A stretch of DNA of 64,000 nt from Lucinisca nassula. Its lineage: Eukaryota; Mollusca; Bivalvia; Lucinida; Lucinidae. Position 1 is the stretch's first letter. Each line of letters begins with the position of its first letter. Shown here piece after piece: positions 30,496-41,483 of this stretch. The stretch spans positions 310,001 to 374,000 of the forward strand of contig CAUZLF010000220.1 of assembly GCA_963580285.1 (NCBI GenBank), given 5' to 3'. Both the position numbers and the translations under genes were made by a program. The notes under the pieces were generated by a model that saw only the letters and a program-made list of their open reading frames with translations, did not search any database and was not told where the DNA came from.

Positions 30496-30902
30496 TTCTA
30501 TGCCCCGCAATTAAAAAAATGGTGGGGTATTATGATATACCCTCCGAAGTTTTGATTGTGCATCCGTCCATCTGTCCATCCATCTGTCAGTGCCTTATGG
30601 TTTCATGTCCGCTCCATTACTCTGATACCATTTGAGATATTTTCACAAAACTTCACAGATAAGTTGAGCACTAAGACACAACATGCAGAACGTTTGAACC
30701 ATAACTCTGGTTTTCCTACTTTTGGAGTTGTTGCCCTTTGAACATTGAACATAGACATTTCTATCACAGTTTTGTGTCTGCTCCATAACTTCGATACCAT
30801 TTGAGATATTTCCATGAAACTTCACAGATATGTAGAGTACCATAAGACGACATACAGAACATATGAACCGTAACTATGATTCGACCACTTTTTGGAGTTA
30901 TT

Positions 30903-31703
30903 ATGCCCCCGCCATTCAAAGAATGGTAGAAAGGGCATATAGCGTTGCCCCTGTCCATCCGAAACTTAAACACTGTCAATAACTTCCTTATTTCTTGATG
31001 GATTTTAAAATTGCTCATCAGAAATGTTAACCATCATGAGACGATGTGTCACGTGCAAAACCCAGGTCCGTACCTCCAAGGTCAAGGTCATACTTAGAGG
31101 TCAAAGGTAAAAAAAAGGGTCCTAAACTTAAACACAGTCAATAACTTGCTTATTTCTGGATTGATTTTGAAATTAAGTTGTAGAAATGTTAACCATCATG
31201 AGACGACATGTCACATGCAAAACTCAGGTCCGTACCTCCAAGGTCAAGGTCATTTTTAGAGGTCAAACATCACAAAAAGGGTCTGAAACTTAAACGCAGC
31301 CAATAACTTACTTATTTCTGGATGGATTTTGAAATTACTTTGAAGAAATGTTAACCATCATGAGACGATGTGTTACGTGCAAATCCAGATCCGTACCTCC
31401 AAGGTCAAGATCGTACTTGGAGGTCAAAGGTCAAAAAAATGGTCTGAAACTTAAACACAGTCAATAACTTTCCTATCTCTGGATGGATTTTGAAATTACT
31501 TGGCAGAAATGTTGGCCATCATGAGACAACCTGCCTCACACAAAACCAAGGTCCTTACCTCCAAGGTCAAGGTCATACTTAGAGGTCAAATGTGAAAAAG
31601 GGTCCAAAACTTAAACACGGTCAATAACTTTCTATGTATGAATACGAACATAGACATATTTTCAGGCGGGGGGCATCCGTGTCCTATGGATGCATTTCTT
31701 GTT
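30903..31703 (+). mobile_element. nested hairpin/tandem element, four ~155-bp units
   Basis: 5' ATGCCCCCGCCATTCAAAGA; 3' GGCGGGGGGCATCCGTGTCC, hairpin ATCC/GGAT and CTTGTT. Monomers match the array at 1-610. The host resumes with GCCCTTTGAACAT, consistent with insertion at a TT dinucleotide. Confidence 0.83.
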
Positions 31704-31937
31704 GCCCTTTGAACATGAATATAGCTGATACCATTTGAAATATTTTCACGAAACTTAACAGATATGTAGACCATTCTGAGTCAACATGCAGAACATATGA
31801 ACCATACCGATTATTCTGATTTTCCTACTTTTGGTGTTATTGCCCCTTGAACATTCAACATATTCATTTCTATCATGTAGTCTGAAGCACTATATCTCCT
31901 GAACCTAATGATTGATTTTAACGAAACTTGCATGGTT

Positions 31938-32252
31938 TTGTTTGTATTGGAGCTTAACAGCCCAGTCAACACTATTTTAGGTCATTTTTGAGCCGGTCGG
32001 TTTGCCTAGCCACACAGTTGGTGGGACTTAAAACTCAAACACTCTCTCAATCACTCTCAAACCCGTACAGTGCACATTCTTTCGCCAGAAACTGACAACT
32101 GTCCTTCTTGAAGCAGCGGAAGGGAGAGAATGACCATAGAAAAGATTCCATGATCAATTTCTACGAACGAATGTTGCCAACCCCAGCAGGTGTCGAACCT
32201 GCGCCCTCCTGATCACCAGTCAGACGCGCATCCGACTGAGCTACCAAGGCTG
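31938..32252 (-). mobile_element. family E SINE, copy 6, 15-bp target duplication
   Basis: Full reverse copy flanked by GAAACTTGCATGGTT (31923-31937 and 32253-32267). Carries a small extra segment GGTGGGACTTAAAACTCAAA at about 32020. Confidence 0.92.
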
Positions 32253-32580
32253 GAAACTTGCATGGTTACATCACTAGGATGGGAGAAAACAGCCACGAGG
32301 TTTTGATACCTTGACCTTATTTTCAATGGCACAGGCCCCAAAAAACTGCGAATTTTGGGCCAAAGATGGCTTGTCTGCACCCATTCTTATGAACACATCG
32401 ATGAAATGTGGTCTAACTTGGTAAAATATATTGCAATTGACCAAAGATTTTTGAAAACCTTGACTTTATTTTAAAGGGCACGGGTCCCCAAAAACTGAAA
32501 ATGAGAATTGTAATTCTGGTTTACTTTCTTTTGGAGCCATTGCTCTTTGAACATTGAAAATAGTCATCTCACTCATGTAT

Positions 32581-33165
32581 TTTTGTCAACTTTATTAAGG
32601 TTAAGGGTAATGCATCCTTATTTAGAATTCCTTTTTGCCTGTGATATAGCATTTGCTTGGTGTTATTGTAGTGCTGGGCATCATGCAGTGCTTGCAGCTT
32701 ATATTTATTGTTGTTTCGCAGACACAAAATGCAGCGATATTTGTCCTGCATGTTTATCATGAAGTGAGTTTCTTAAAAATGGACCAAATGCTGCAGCTAG
32801 TGTCTGTGGTTTGAATATTATTCTTACATATGCTAATTGCCATTAAATGTGTAATTAAAACATGTTTGTTTGCTAGTAAATTGCACAGACCATCAATGTT
32901 AAATAGGCAATAAGGCCAGTTATTGTCAGTGCTCTATAATCAAGCAAACTTTTTTCGGTTTTGAAGAAACATCTATTTATTGTTCGATTCTATGTCCTTT
33001 AGAAATCAGTTTTTCACTGGTCCCAGACTGTGCATAGTTTCAAAATCTGGTTTAATATTTATTTTACATATTTTACATGTCATTCTTAAATGCAGAAATA
33101 AGACCACAAGGCATTTCAAAATAGATTTGTTGTCATTGAAAACATGTATGAGCTCGGGAATGACA
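32581..33165. other. unassigned intergenic sequence
   Basis: AT-rich, no repeat structure, no splice-bounded coding match; two ~65-residue frames here show no family resemblance. Confidence 0.4.
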
Positions 33166-33169
33166 AAAC

Positions 33170-33400
33170 CAATACACTACAACCTCATTATAACACGGTT
33201 CATTATAACACAGTTTTGGCTATAATATGGTTTCAAGATGGATCCCAAAAATGTATAGATTATATAGAAAAATGACCATAAATGGTCATTTTTCTATATA
33301 TTCTATACATTTTTGTTTGGATATAACACGGTTGTTTAACTAACACTGTTTCTGCTTTGGACCCCATTAATAGTCTTATAAATAAGTTGTGGTGTAATAA
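33170..33400. mobile_element. palindrome-bearing MITE-like element (ACAACCTCATTATAACACGG)
   Basis: Left wording TACAACCTCATTATAACACG resembles mariner/Tc1-type MITE ends. The interior has a long palindrome AAAAATGTATAGATTATATA / TATATATTCTATACATTTTT at 33247-33318. The right terminus is not well defined. Confidence 0.45.
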
Positions 33401-33565
33401 GATCTGTGAAAACTCAGAAAATTCAAATCAGCTAGTGCATAGAAGGCTCCTGCAAACAGTAAATAAAAATCAAAAATGAGTTCCTTTAAGAGCAATGAAA
33501 ACATTCATAAGAAAGAAAATGGGTCATACTACGTACTAAAGACTCATATCAGACAAAACCGTCAG

Positions 33566-34154
33566 TTTGTTTGTTTGATTTGAGGTTTAACGTTCCCATC
33601 AACACTGTAAAGGTCATTTTGGAGACCATGCTTCCAATTTTGTGGGACTTTTACCCGACATTGAGATGAAATGACACCTCAAGCCCTGCCGCCCAATGAA
33701 ACCAATAGAGTTTAGTTTATACTAACTTATTTTAGTTTGATTGCGATGAAAGCTTCAAGCTTATTGAATCGCTCTCGAACACTCATTCCGGTTGTTTTCC
33801 CGCGCGCAAGAGAGAGGCAGTGGCTTTTACACCACTGCTACCCATTTACACCTGGGTGGAGTGGAGCAGTGTCATTACGTGTCTTGCTCAAGGACACACC
33901 TCGATACCGGTGGCTGTTTCGAACACACAACCTCTCGATCATAAGTCGAACGCATTAACCACTGCGCTATCGAGGCTGACTTGGGTTTATAATATGGTTT
34001 ATAAGCATGAACAGTCTGACACTCGCACATCTTTCCCTGGGCAAGCTAAGATCCTCCAAGCGGTCTACCAGTATTCCTGTGCGGGTCAGTTTCAGCTCTG
34101 TGTTGAAGCATCATGCAGCCCATCTATTTCTTCAAGCCCCGATGGATTGGGCCC
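33566..34154 (-). mobile_element. family B retroposon, copy 5, split by another SINE
   Basis: 13-bp target duplication ACAAAACCGTCAG at 33553-33565 and 34155-34167 brackets both halves. The tail half is 33566-33715 and the head half about 33990-34154. Confidence 0.88.
33722..33985 (-). mobile_element. tRNA-derived SINE (family F) nested in family B
   Basis: On the - strand the head GCCTCGATAGCGCAGTGGTT ... TGTGTTCGAAACAGCC is tRNA-like; the body has TTGAGCAAGACACG and CCACCCAGGTGTAAATGGGT. Box A/B spacing fits a polymerase III head. Target duplication unclear. Confidence 0.75.
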
Positions 34155-34299
34155 ACAAAACCGTCAGAAAGGCCTGTCCAACCAGTGAACTCAGATCAGC
34201 CTGTGCACAAGATGCCATGATTACTTGTGAAGCTCTTGTTATATGTTGACACATCATTCATCCCTTACCACATAGATCCAGATACAGAGTAACAATGGT

Positions 34300-34510
34300 A
34301 TTTTTGGGATGATTAAAGGGGACTGGAAAAACCTTCAGGGGAGGCATCTCCTGCAAAAGTATTTTTGTCTCCCATGTCAATAGGGCTCTTAATTCGTTCC
34401 TTTAAGAGTAGACCCCTTTTTCAGTGGGACACAGCTGATAGAAAAGCAAACAGGAAGTTCCAAATGTTGTCTGCCTTTGAAAAATTATGCCAAGTGTTCA
34501 AATTCCCCTT
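34300..34510 (-). mobile_element. family Q MITE, copy 2
   Basis: TTAAAGGGGACTGG at left and, inverted, TTAAGGGGAATTTGAACACT at right; the internal wording matches 4190-4438. Confidence 0.6.
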
Positions 34511-34548
34511 AATGATATATCTTTTTACAAGAGTTTGACTTGCACGGT

Positions 34549-34825
34549 TTTTGTATGTTTGATTTGAGGTTTAACATCCCCATCAACACAGTATAGGTCA
34601 TTTGGAAACGTTGCTTCTAATTTTGTGGGACTTTCACCCGACATTGAGATGAAGTGACATCTCAAGCCCTGTCGCCCAATGAAACCAATAGGGTTTACTC
34701 GTACCGCTTTGCCTGGACAGACTTAGATCCTGTAAGTGGTTTACCAGTACCCGTGTCGGTTTCAGCTCTGCAGGCATCATGCAGCCCATCTATTTTTTCA
34801 AGTCCCGATGGGTGGGGCCGTTGGG
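34549..34825 (-). mobile_element. family B retroposon, copy 6
   Basis: Reverse copy with internal deletions; target duplication CTTGCACGGT at 34539-34548 and 34826-34835. Confidence 0.9.
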
Positions 34826-34859
34826 CTTGCACGGTCCATCAATGTTGGGAGATGTAGTC

Positions 34860-35540
34860 AATACATGGTAAGTGTCTTAAATAATAAAATATAATGGATG
34901 AGCCCTAGACAGTTTTGCAGGGGCGAACTTCAGCGATAATTACGTTGATTTTAGACTGTAGGCAGTGTGGCTTGATAAGTGACACCTAGTGCCTGGGTGC
35001 GCACAAATAGCATAAGGTGACGTCAAAGAATGCAACGTTCCTAATGTCACCACTTCAGAGCCGTCAGAAAGAACATGGTCACTCAATAAAAGTTTCTTGG
35101 TGTTTTACATTCTGTATGAAAATCTGCAAATAGTTTATTTTAGCTTTGGAAATTTTTCAAGGTTTAGATGCAATCGCAGTAGCAGTGCACAATTATTCCA
35201 ATGGACCATTCAAACCAGAAAAGCTGGAGAGGTGAAATTTCAGAAAATTTATTTAAATAAATATAGAAAAGATAATAGCTTGCCGTTTGGTTGTTTTCCA
35301 GGGTAAAAAGGGTTGCATGTTATTGTTTACACTTTCAAATTAGGTACTTGAAAAGTAGGTCCAGTTTATAAAAGGTCACTAGACATATTACGGGTACGCA
35401 GAAGGTATTAAGCACACTACTGATAATAGCGTGCATTTATTCAACCCCCTTTATTAGGTTACTAGATGGCTGATTGCGGTATAAAAGGCCAGTTTGGGTT
35501 AGTGCTCCACTATCAAGCTAACTTTTGTCTGTTTTGTAGA
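34860..35540. other. unassigned intergenic sequence
   Basis: No repeat family, tandem structure or conserved coding segment recognised in this ~680 bp. Confidence 0.4.
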
Positions 35541-35544
35541 AATA

Positions 35545-35815
35545 TCTACAGACCAGCTACCGGTAATAACCCATATTTTTTGTTTCGCGGAGAAACTGCC
35601 TAACGCGAAAATCGGCTATTCTCTCCGCAAAACAGCGAGAAAAGATAAAATGAGCGAGAAATTTCTCGCTGAAATTTCTCCCGGTTTCGCGGAGAAAATT
35701 CTCGTAGATTCTCAGCTAAAATTTGACCGATTGCTTTCATTGAAAATGAAATTACTGGCGTTTCGCGGAGAAAAAAATACAACTGGGCTTACGTGAAATT
35801 TTCGGCTCATTATTT
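35545..35815 (+). repeat. CGCGGAGAAA-rich repeat, left member of an inverted pair
   Basis: CAGACCAGCTACCGGTAATA then several TTTCGCGGAGAAA and GCGAGAAATTTCTCGC motifs. The partner at 39255-39440 is inverted and ends with the same CAGACCAGCTAC wording. Confidence 0.6.
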
Positions 35816-35954
35816 CTTCGTTTGTTTGGCGTTGTTTTTGTAAACGAAGGCAAATTGTAGTCATTGTTAAATCATAATCAAATATTCTTTCATGTTACTA
35901 AAAGTTCCTTCTAGTAATTTATTTTTTAAAAGTCTCATGAGAACTTTTATTCAC

Positions 35955-36195
35955 ATCACGAAAATACGCCTTTTTATTTGTTACCCGCTTAAACCCCACT
36001 TTTAACTGGGGTTTACAGGGGTTTACATTATTTATCTAATTTCTGCTCACATAGATTGTGGGTACTCGTTAGAACCGCCTCTCGAATCGTTTTAAAGTGT
36101 ACCCAAAATCTTGAGCAGAAATATGAAAAAATGCCAGAATTTTATCCGAAAATTTTCCGTTTTTAGGTGTAAAATTTCACAATACATTTGAACAG
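35955..36195. mobile_element. family P MITE (one palindrome arm decayed)
   Basis: ATACGCCTTTTTATTTGTTA at left, TTAAACCCCACTTTTAACTG, then GGGTACTCGTTAGAACCGCC; the right arm is mutated. Confidence 0.65.
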
Positions 36196-36269
36196 ATGAG
36201 TTCTCATAATGAGTCGTACATGTAGGTTATTAACACCATAATGATGTGTGACATTTACCAAAAGCTCAG

Positions 36270-36547
36270 CTTGATGAAATAGATGGGCTGCATGATGCTT
36301 CCACGCAGAGCTGAAACCGACCCGCATGCGAGTACTGGTAAACGGCTTACAGGATCTAAGCCTGCCCAGGCAAAGTGGTGCGAGTCGGACCGTCAATGCT
36401 TATAAACCCTGTTGGTTTCATGGGGTGACAGGGCTTGAGATGTCATTTCATCTCAATGTCGGGTTAAAGTCCCACAAAATTGGAAGCGCGTCTCCAAAAT
36501 AACATTTAGAGTGTGGTGACGGGGACGTAAAACCTCAAACAAACTAA
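36270..36547 (+). mobile_element. family B retroposon, copy 7, 13-bp target duplication
   Basis: AGATGGGCTGCATGATGCTT to GACGGGGACGTAAAACCTCA; duplication ACCAAAAGCTCAG at 36257-36269 and 36548-36560. The first ~20 bases of the head are missing. Confidence 0.9.
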
Positions 36548-36560
36548 ACCAAAAGCTCAG

Positions 36561-37000
36561 ATTCGCCTCATTTATTTATGATTACAAACTGACAAACTGG
36601 TACAGCAAGCGGTGCTTTGAGTGCAAAGTGAGTGACCTATTAACGAGGAACACATTAATTCCACTGCAGGCTAGGTCTATGGCGCGAACGAACGGACGGA
36701 AAACCAGACACCTATATTGGGCCATGCTTCATGCAGGCGCGTGAAAAAGGAAATGCTATTTTGCATTCGCACGCATTATTTGCGCTACCAAGTCTACTTC
36801 CGCGACCCCTCACCCACCCCTTACTAATAAATACTCCCAGTTGGAGCAAACAGCTAGGTGGTGCATCAACCTGTTAATAAAGCCCATGTAATGAACGAAC
36901 CACGATTCACCATTTTACATGCACACATACATGTATAGAGAGAACTGGAGTTTACAAGGTATACATTTTCCTTAACCATATAGGATGTAGGTACGCGTTA
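36561..37000. other. unassigned intergenic sequence
   Basis: Nothing recognised except a decayed family P fragment near 36940-37010 (GAGAGAACTGGAGTTTACAA). Confidence 0.35.
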
Positions 37001-37335
37001 CCAACTTCATGTATGTGGCCCGAGCGAGGCATTAACCACAGCGGAGAGACCTAATGACCCGATGATTTACCCTTTTTGTACCAAATGGAATCTTCCTCCT
37101 TATATATACAGGATTCCATTTTGAAACTTAGGGGTGTCAGGTTGTTTTTTTCCAAAAAATTTAGTTCGGGAAAAGGCTTAACGTTTTGCAAACAGTGTAG
37201 GCCCTGATCAGACGCCGCATTCTGTGGTGTCTGGTCTGGGCCTGCACTGTTTGCCAAGGTACACCTTTAGGGGTTTCTGGTTCTGAATGGGTTAAGAGCC
37301 AGCGCTCTTACCCATTAGGACACGGGGGCCAGTTT
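37000..37335 (-). mobile_element. family D SINE split by a family G MITE
   Basis: Head on the - strand GGCCCCCGTGTCCTAATGGG at about 37332-37296; the continuation GGGTCATTAGGTCTCTCCGC at 37060-37035. The two parts join across the MITE at 37067-37295. Confidence 0.75.
37067..37295 (-). mobile_element. family G TTAA MITE, nested in family D
   Basis: Ends TTTACCCTTTTTGTACCAAA and, inverted, TTAACCCATTCAGAACCAGA. Core GATCAGACGCCGCATTCTGT with the AAACAGTGTAGGCCC arm. Confidence 0.8.
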
Positions 37336-37487
37336 CGTTCGGGGTGAACAGTAGATTTAACAAGACACCCAGGTTGCATGACTGTACAAACTTCGCTGAT
37401 TATCTTGGAGAATTTTGTAGTTCTGCTCCAAGTTAGAAATCAGACTTTTAAGCAGCCTTAGAATGCTTGCCGCGCAACTTCCCCAAA

Positions 37488-37712
37488 TTAACCCTTTTTA
37501 TACCAAATGGAATCTTCCTCCTTATATATAGCATGCATCCATTTCAAAATTTAGGGGTTTCAGGTTGTGTTTTCTTCAAAATTAGGAAAATGGCCGAACG
37601 TTTTTCAAACAGTGTAGGCCCTGATCAGACGCCGCGTTCTGCGGCGTTTGATCTGGGTCTGCACTGTTTGCCACGGTACCCGTTTAGGGGTTTCCAGTCT
37701 GAAATGGGTTAA
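37488..37712 (-). mobile_element. family G TTAA MITE, complete
   Basis: TTAACCCTTTTTATACCAAA to, inverted, TTAACCCATTTCAGACTGGA; TTAA duplicated. Core palindrome GATCAGACGCCGCGTTCTGC. Confidence 0.85.
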
Positions 37713-38340
37713 TGTACATGTATGAGCAAAATTGAATTGTAAAGGCAAGAAACACAATCAGGCCTCCGTGGCCTTCTCTTAAACATTAGATCTCTCACTC
37801 GGGCTACATGTGAGCTTAAGTGTAAGCATCAGTGATGTTTAATTACTCGCAGTGTAAGAAAAAGATCAATCAAAATGTAGAGTGAGATCAGCGCCCACAC
37901 ATACATGTACAAGCAGGATCCCCGTTATTGTATACATTGAGTTTGATTTTTCTAAAGTATTTACTTGAGAAAAAATAAAGTACTTCCAATATGGTGAACC
38001 GATAGAAAATCAACAGTTTTCAATTTATGAAGCATTTACACAGCAGTAAAAAAGGAACACAGAAAACATTCATCATGTTCATACTGCATTGTAAAGTGCA
38101 TAAGATGCAATCATTATGATTCCAACCGGATCAAAATCATACTTTACGATGCATTTCGTCATATGCTTCAAACTTTGAGTACCAAATTTTAATGCATGAA
38201 AAAAATACATGCACATGAACAAATAATTATTTGTAGGTATAGGCAGATTTCGCGGAGAAACACCGTGAACGACTTCACCTGTACTAGGAGGAAGCCAGAA
38301 ATATAGCAGATCTCAAAACCTTCAAGTCCTTTATAAAGGG
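37713..38340. other. unassigned intergenic sequence
   Basis: Only a short family D fragment (CAGGCCTCCGTGGCC, about 37760-37815) is visible. Confidence 0.4.
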
Positions 38341-38345
38341 GTGGA

Positions 38346-39258
38346 ATGGTGCTCAATGCAGGTGTGCTCTATGCCGGTAAGGTCCTCTGCCTGGCTTGTG
38401 CTTTCTGGCTGCCTCTAGAGTTCTATGGGCTTGCCTGCCTGTTCCTTAGATACTTTGGTTTGTTTCTGTTTTGCTTGTGCTATTTTTGTTGCTTTATTCC
38501 ATTTTTGTGCTTCCCCGCCCTTAGGTAAAGTTTTCGTTTTTTCGAAAATGGAGGATCATCTGGCTCTCCACAAAATTTTCGTATACCTTTTCGGCCTAAG
38601 GACTCTTATCAAAGGTGGATATAGAACACATTCCAACAAACCTAAATAAGTGCAATACACACAACTTTATAGTAAAATTTTATTCCTAAAATATTAGTAT
38701 TTTTCTTTAACAAAACTTTACCTATTACCCTGCATGTTTTAATATTTTCTCTTGTAATATATGTGTTGTTATAGAAATGTTCTCATGTCTTATAGATCTA
38801 GTAATATTTTCATGTCTTTCAAAATCATGATTTTTACGCGGGAGCTTTTCTGACGCAGCATGGGTGCAGATGCTGGTCGTACCCCTTTTCAACCGTATCA
38901 AATTGCATTACATGATGTGTTGGCACTTGCTCCTGAGTAAAAATTACTTTTTTCTAAGTCCCCATGGTGTTTTAGATGAAATTCTAAAGTTGGTCTTTTC
39001 ATTACGAACTTTGAAATATCTAATAGTCTCTAATATTAGTTTTAATTTGGATTTGATATCATATTTAATATTTTAATTTTTCAGGTCTGTGATTGTTTAT
39101 ACTTGTACAGATTATGCTTTAACTACATGCACCTGTGATAGATCTAGTTGGTAATATTTACATTTGTTTGTCGGTAGAAAAAGCTTTAAGCTTGTGTTGC
39201 CATGTTTGTAATCAAACCGACTTTAAACAAACATTACTTGACTTGACTTGACTTGACT
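38346..39258 (+). mobile_element. possible retroposon 3' region ending in (ACTTG)n
   Basis: The AT-rich non-coding stretch ends CTTTAAACAAACATT then four to five ACTTG/CTTGA units at 39236-39258, like the short-repeat tails of some LINEs. No reverse transcriptase sequence is seen, so the assignment is weak. Confidence 0.3.
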
Positions 39259-39440
39259 AATTGGCTTTCTCCGAGAAAAAGTGATGTTCGCGGAGAAATT
39301 TCGCGGCGTTTCGCGGTGAAATTAACCGCTTTGAAACGCATTTTTTTTTTCTTCTCGGAGACATTTCTCGCTTGTTCTCCGAGAAAAAAAAGCCTATTAC
39401 CGCGGAGAAATAAAAAATATGGGTAGCTGGTCTGTATATA
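39255..39440 (-). repeat. CGCGGAGAAA-rich repeat, right member of an inverted pair
   Basis: Motifs TTCGCGGAGAAATTTCGCGG and GTTCTCCGAGAAA; the end ATATGGGTAGCTGGTCTG is the inverse of the left member's start (35545). Confidence 0.6.
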
Positions 39441-39629
39441 TTGGTCAATTCTCTTCTTTAGAAAATCTCTGATTTTCATTGGTCGTTAATGGTTAATTCT
39501 ATGTTCTTAAGAAAACCTCTGTTCTGGTTTTCATTGGTCCTTATTGGTCAGTCTCATGTTTTTGTCATGGTTGATGTGCACTGGTTTAATAGGACGTCAT
39601 GTATGCCTTTGATAACTTTGACGTCACTA

Positions 39630-40249
39630 TACCGGCCCCAATAGCTCAGTTGGTAGAGTGTCAGCTCCCGGGAACGGGAGGTCACGGGTTCGATCCCGGG
39701 CCGCGACATACCAAAGTCGTTAAGAATGGTACTAGCTGCTCCTCGCTTGGCACTCAGATTTATGGGGTAGAGCTAGGACTGGTCCACCCAGTGTCAGGAT
39801 AATGTGACTGGGTGTGGTAGCATGTAATGTGTCTGGGACATGATACTTGATTTAAGCCCCCGCCCATAGGGGCTTGAAGAAATATATGGGCTGCATGATG
39901 CTTCCACGCAGAGCTGAATCCGGCCCGCACACTAGTACTGGTAAACCGCTTAGAGGATCTAAGCCTGTCCAGGAACCGCGGTGCGAGGCGGACCGTCCAG
40001 GCTTCTAAACCCTATTGGTTTCATTGGGCGACAGGGCTTGAGATGTCATTTCATCTCAATGTCGGGTAAAAGTCCCACAAAATTGGAAGCAACGTCTCCA
40101 AAATGACCTTTACAGTGTTGACGGGGACGTTAAACCTCAAATCAAACAAAAAATACTTGAGTGAGGCAGCTCCCTGTTGCAACCAGACACCGTCGTGATA
40201 TGACTGAAAATTGATGAAAGCGACGTTAAACCCGAGTTCACACACACAC
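39630..40249 (+). mobile_element. family A SINE, copy 3, with nested family B
   Basis: Head GGCCCCAATAGCTCAGTTGG at 39634, tail GCGACGTTAAACCCGAGTTC at about 40220. A 12-bp target duplication TTGACGTCACTA (39618-39629, 40250-40261) brackets the composite. A family B element interrupts it at 39851-40152. Confidence 0.94.
39851..40152 (+). mobile_element. family B retroposon, copy 8, nested in family A
   Basis: AAGCCCCCGCCCATAGGGGC to GACGGGGACGTTAAACCTCA; 8-bp duplication ATACTTGA at 39843-39850 and 40153-40160. Well preserved, hence fairly recent. Confidence 0.93.
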
Positions 40250-40519
40250 TTGACGTCACTACACATACAGTGACTCCAAAAACGCTGCATTATTGTCATC
40301 AAAACATGACCTACGCTGACAATCAAAGTGACTACATTATAAAAGAATCCACCCTCACATAGCTATGATACCTCCCTCATCAGGAGAGAGACTCCCTCAT
40401 TTTGATGCTAATTTTTGTCCAGTTTATGCTAAATTTTAGTAAAACTTGCAAGTCTCCCTCATTTGAACTAAGAATTTCCCTAAATATTCTATACATCTCC
40501 CTTATCACAATGGCAGCTC

Positions 40520-40850
40520 TCCCTCATACAGTTAAAAAATATATCACAGGTATGCTCTCAGAAACAATTACGATAACACTTCCATGTGATATAGTCAATT
40601 TTTCAAAATACCAAAAAAGGTAATTTTTCGCATGAAAATGTGTTACTTGTTTCTCATTTATACTCCAAACATAGGTTTTGGGTGCTCGTTAGAACCGCCT
40701 CATGGAGGCGGTTCTAACGAGTACCCACAACCTATGTCTTGGAGCAGAAATAAGGAAAATAATGTTTACCCCCGTAAACCCCAGTTTTCTCTATATAAAG
40801 TGGGGTTTTGGAGAGTCTTTTTTTAATTTCACGGACTTGTTCACGTGATG
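40520..40850. mobile_element. family P palindromic MITE
   Basis: Palindrome GGGTGCTCGTTAGAACCGCC / GGCGGTTCTAACGAGTACCC at about 40680-40732, flanked by GTAAACCCCAGTTTTCTCTA. Lies just downstream (transcript-wise) of the MSRA stop. Confidence 0.78.
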
Positions 40851-41156
40851 AAAAGGTATGCAAAAAAAGAATCTTACTTGAATGTAAAGGAAAGATAGAA
40901 AAATCCATCCCGTGGGATCACTCGACAGTGACCCTCAGGATTGAAATTTCTATCCACCCCTAATATTCATGTAATGCTCTTATATCATCTTGGCCAAAAT
41001 TCTTGTGGAACTTGGCAGTCTCATTGTGAGGTTTCAATACAGTTCATTTACAAACACCATTTTTGCCTAATATTTTAAGCATGTCTGCACTTATAACTGT
41101 GAAAATGGAAAATCTGTTGTTGTTTTTTTTTTTGGTAGATTCCTCTGAAAGTCCCT

Positions 41157-41483
41157 TTAAACAAATTGCTGTCTTTTTTCTTTACGAAACATTCCTATTG
41201 GGCATGATATGCCTGTACCATTAATCCCACAATAGCCATTTGGATTTTTATGCAAGTACTGTTGATGACTGTCGTCAGCATAGTAGAATTCTTGTGTTGG
41301 CAGAATCTCCGTCTGGATTTTTCCATAGCCTTTTTGTGTAAGTATTGCTTGGTAGGCATCCTTTGATCTGAGTGCAGCCTCCTTTTGATCATTATTGTAG
41401 TAGTAAATGCCTGATCTGTACTGAGTTCCTACGTCGTTACCTTGTTGGTTGAGCTGGGTTGGATTGTGATTGTCCCAAAATAC
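41157..41483 (-). CDS. MSRA: MSRA terminal exon ([10 protein letters not shown] ... SCPIG, stop)
   Basis: Acceptor TATTGCAG at 41491-41484 on the - strand, phase 0, 109 codons including TAA at 41159-41157. It carries [41 protein letters not shown] and both resolving-site cysteines: codons at 41231-41229 and 41204-41202. The last residues [12 protein letters not shown] extend past the usual end (IKK in human). Upstream-frame residues before VFW belong to the intron. No clear AATAAA was found in the following 300 bp. Confidence 0.97.
   Translation of the reverse strand, partial: VFWDNHNPTQLNQQGNDVGTQYRSGIYYYNNDQKEAALRSKDAYQAILTQKGYGKIQTEILPTQEFYYADDSHQQYLHKNPNGYCGINGTGISCPIGMFRKEKRQQFV

Larger units (their letters stand above)
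30499..32580 (+). mobile_element. hairpin/tandem element beginning TATGCCCCGC, interrupted twice
   Basis: 5' hairpin TATGCCCCGC/GTGGGGTA, then CATCCGTCCATCTGTCCATC. Monomers carry GATACCATTTGAGATATTTT and AACTTCACAGATA. It is split at GGAGTTATT by the element 30903-31703 and again by a family E SINE at 31938. Downstream wording GAACCTAATGATTGATTTTA / CTAGGATGGGAGAAAACAGC matches 43100-43580. The 3' terminus is not clear. Confidence 0.65.

Noticed and set aside
33820..34249. 122- and 80-residue frames at 33.8-34.2 kb as genes
   Set aside because: They lie across the antisense of a family B retroposon and a nested SINE.
38346..38649. Cys/Phe-rich hydrophobic frames as a small membrane protein
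   Set aside because: Low-complexity T/G-rich DNA without a conserved segment, splice signals or a plausible start context.
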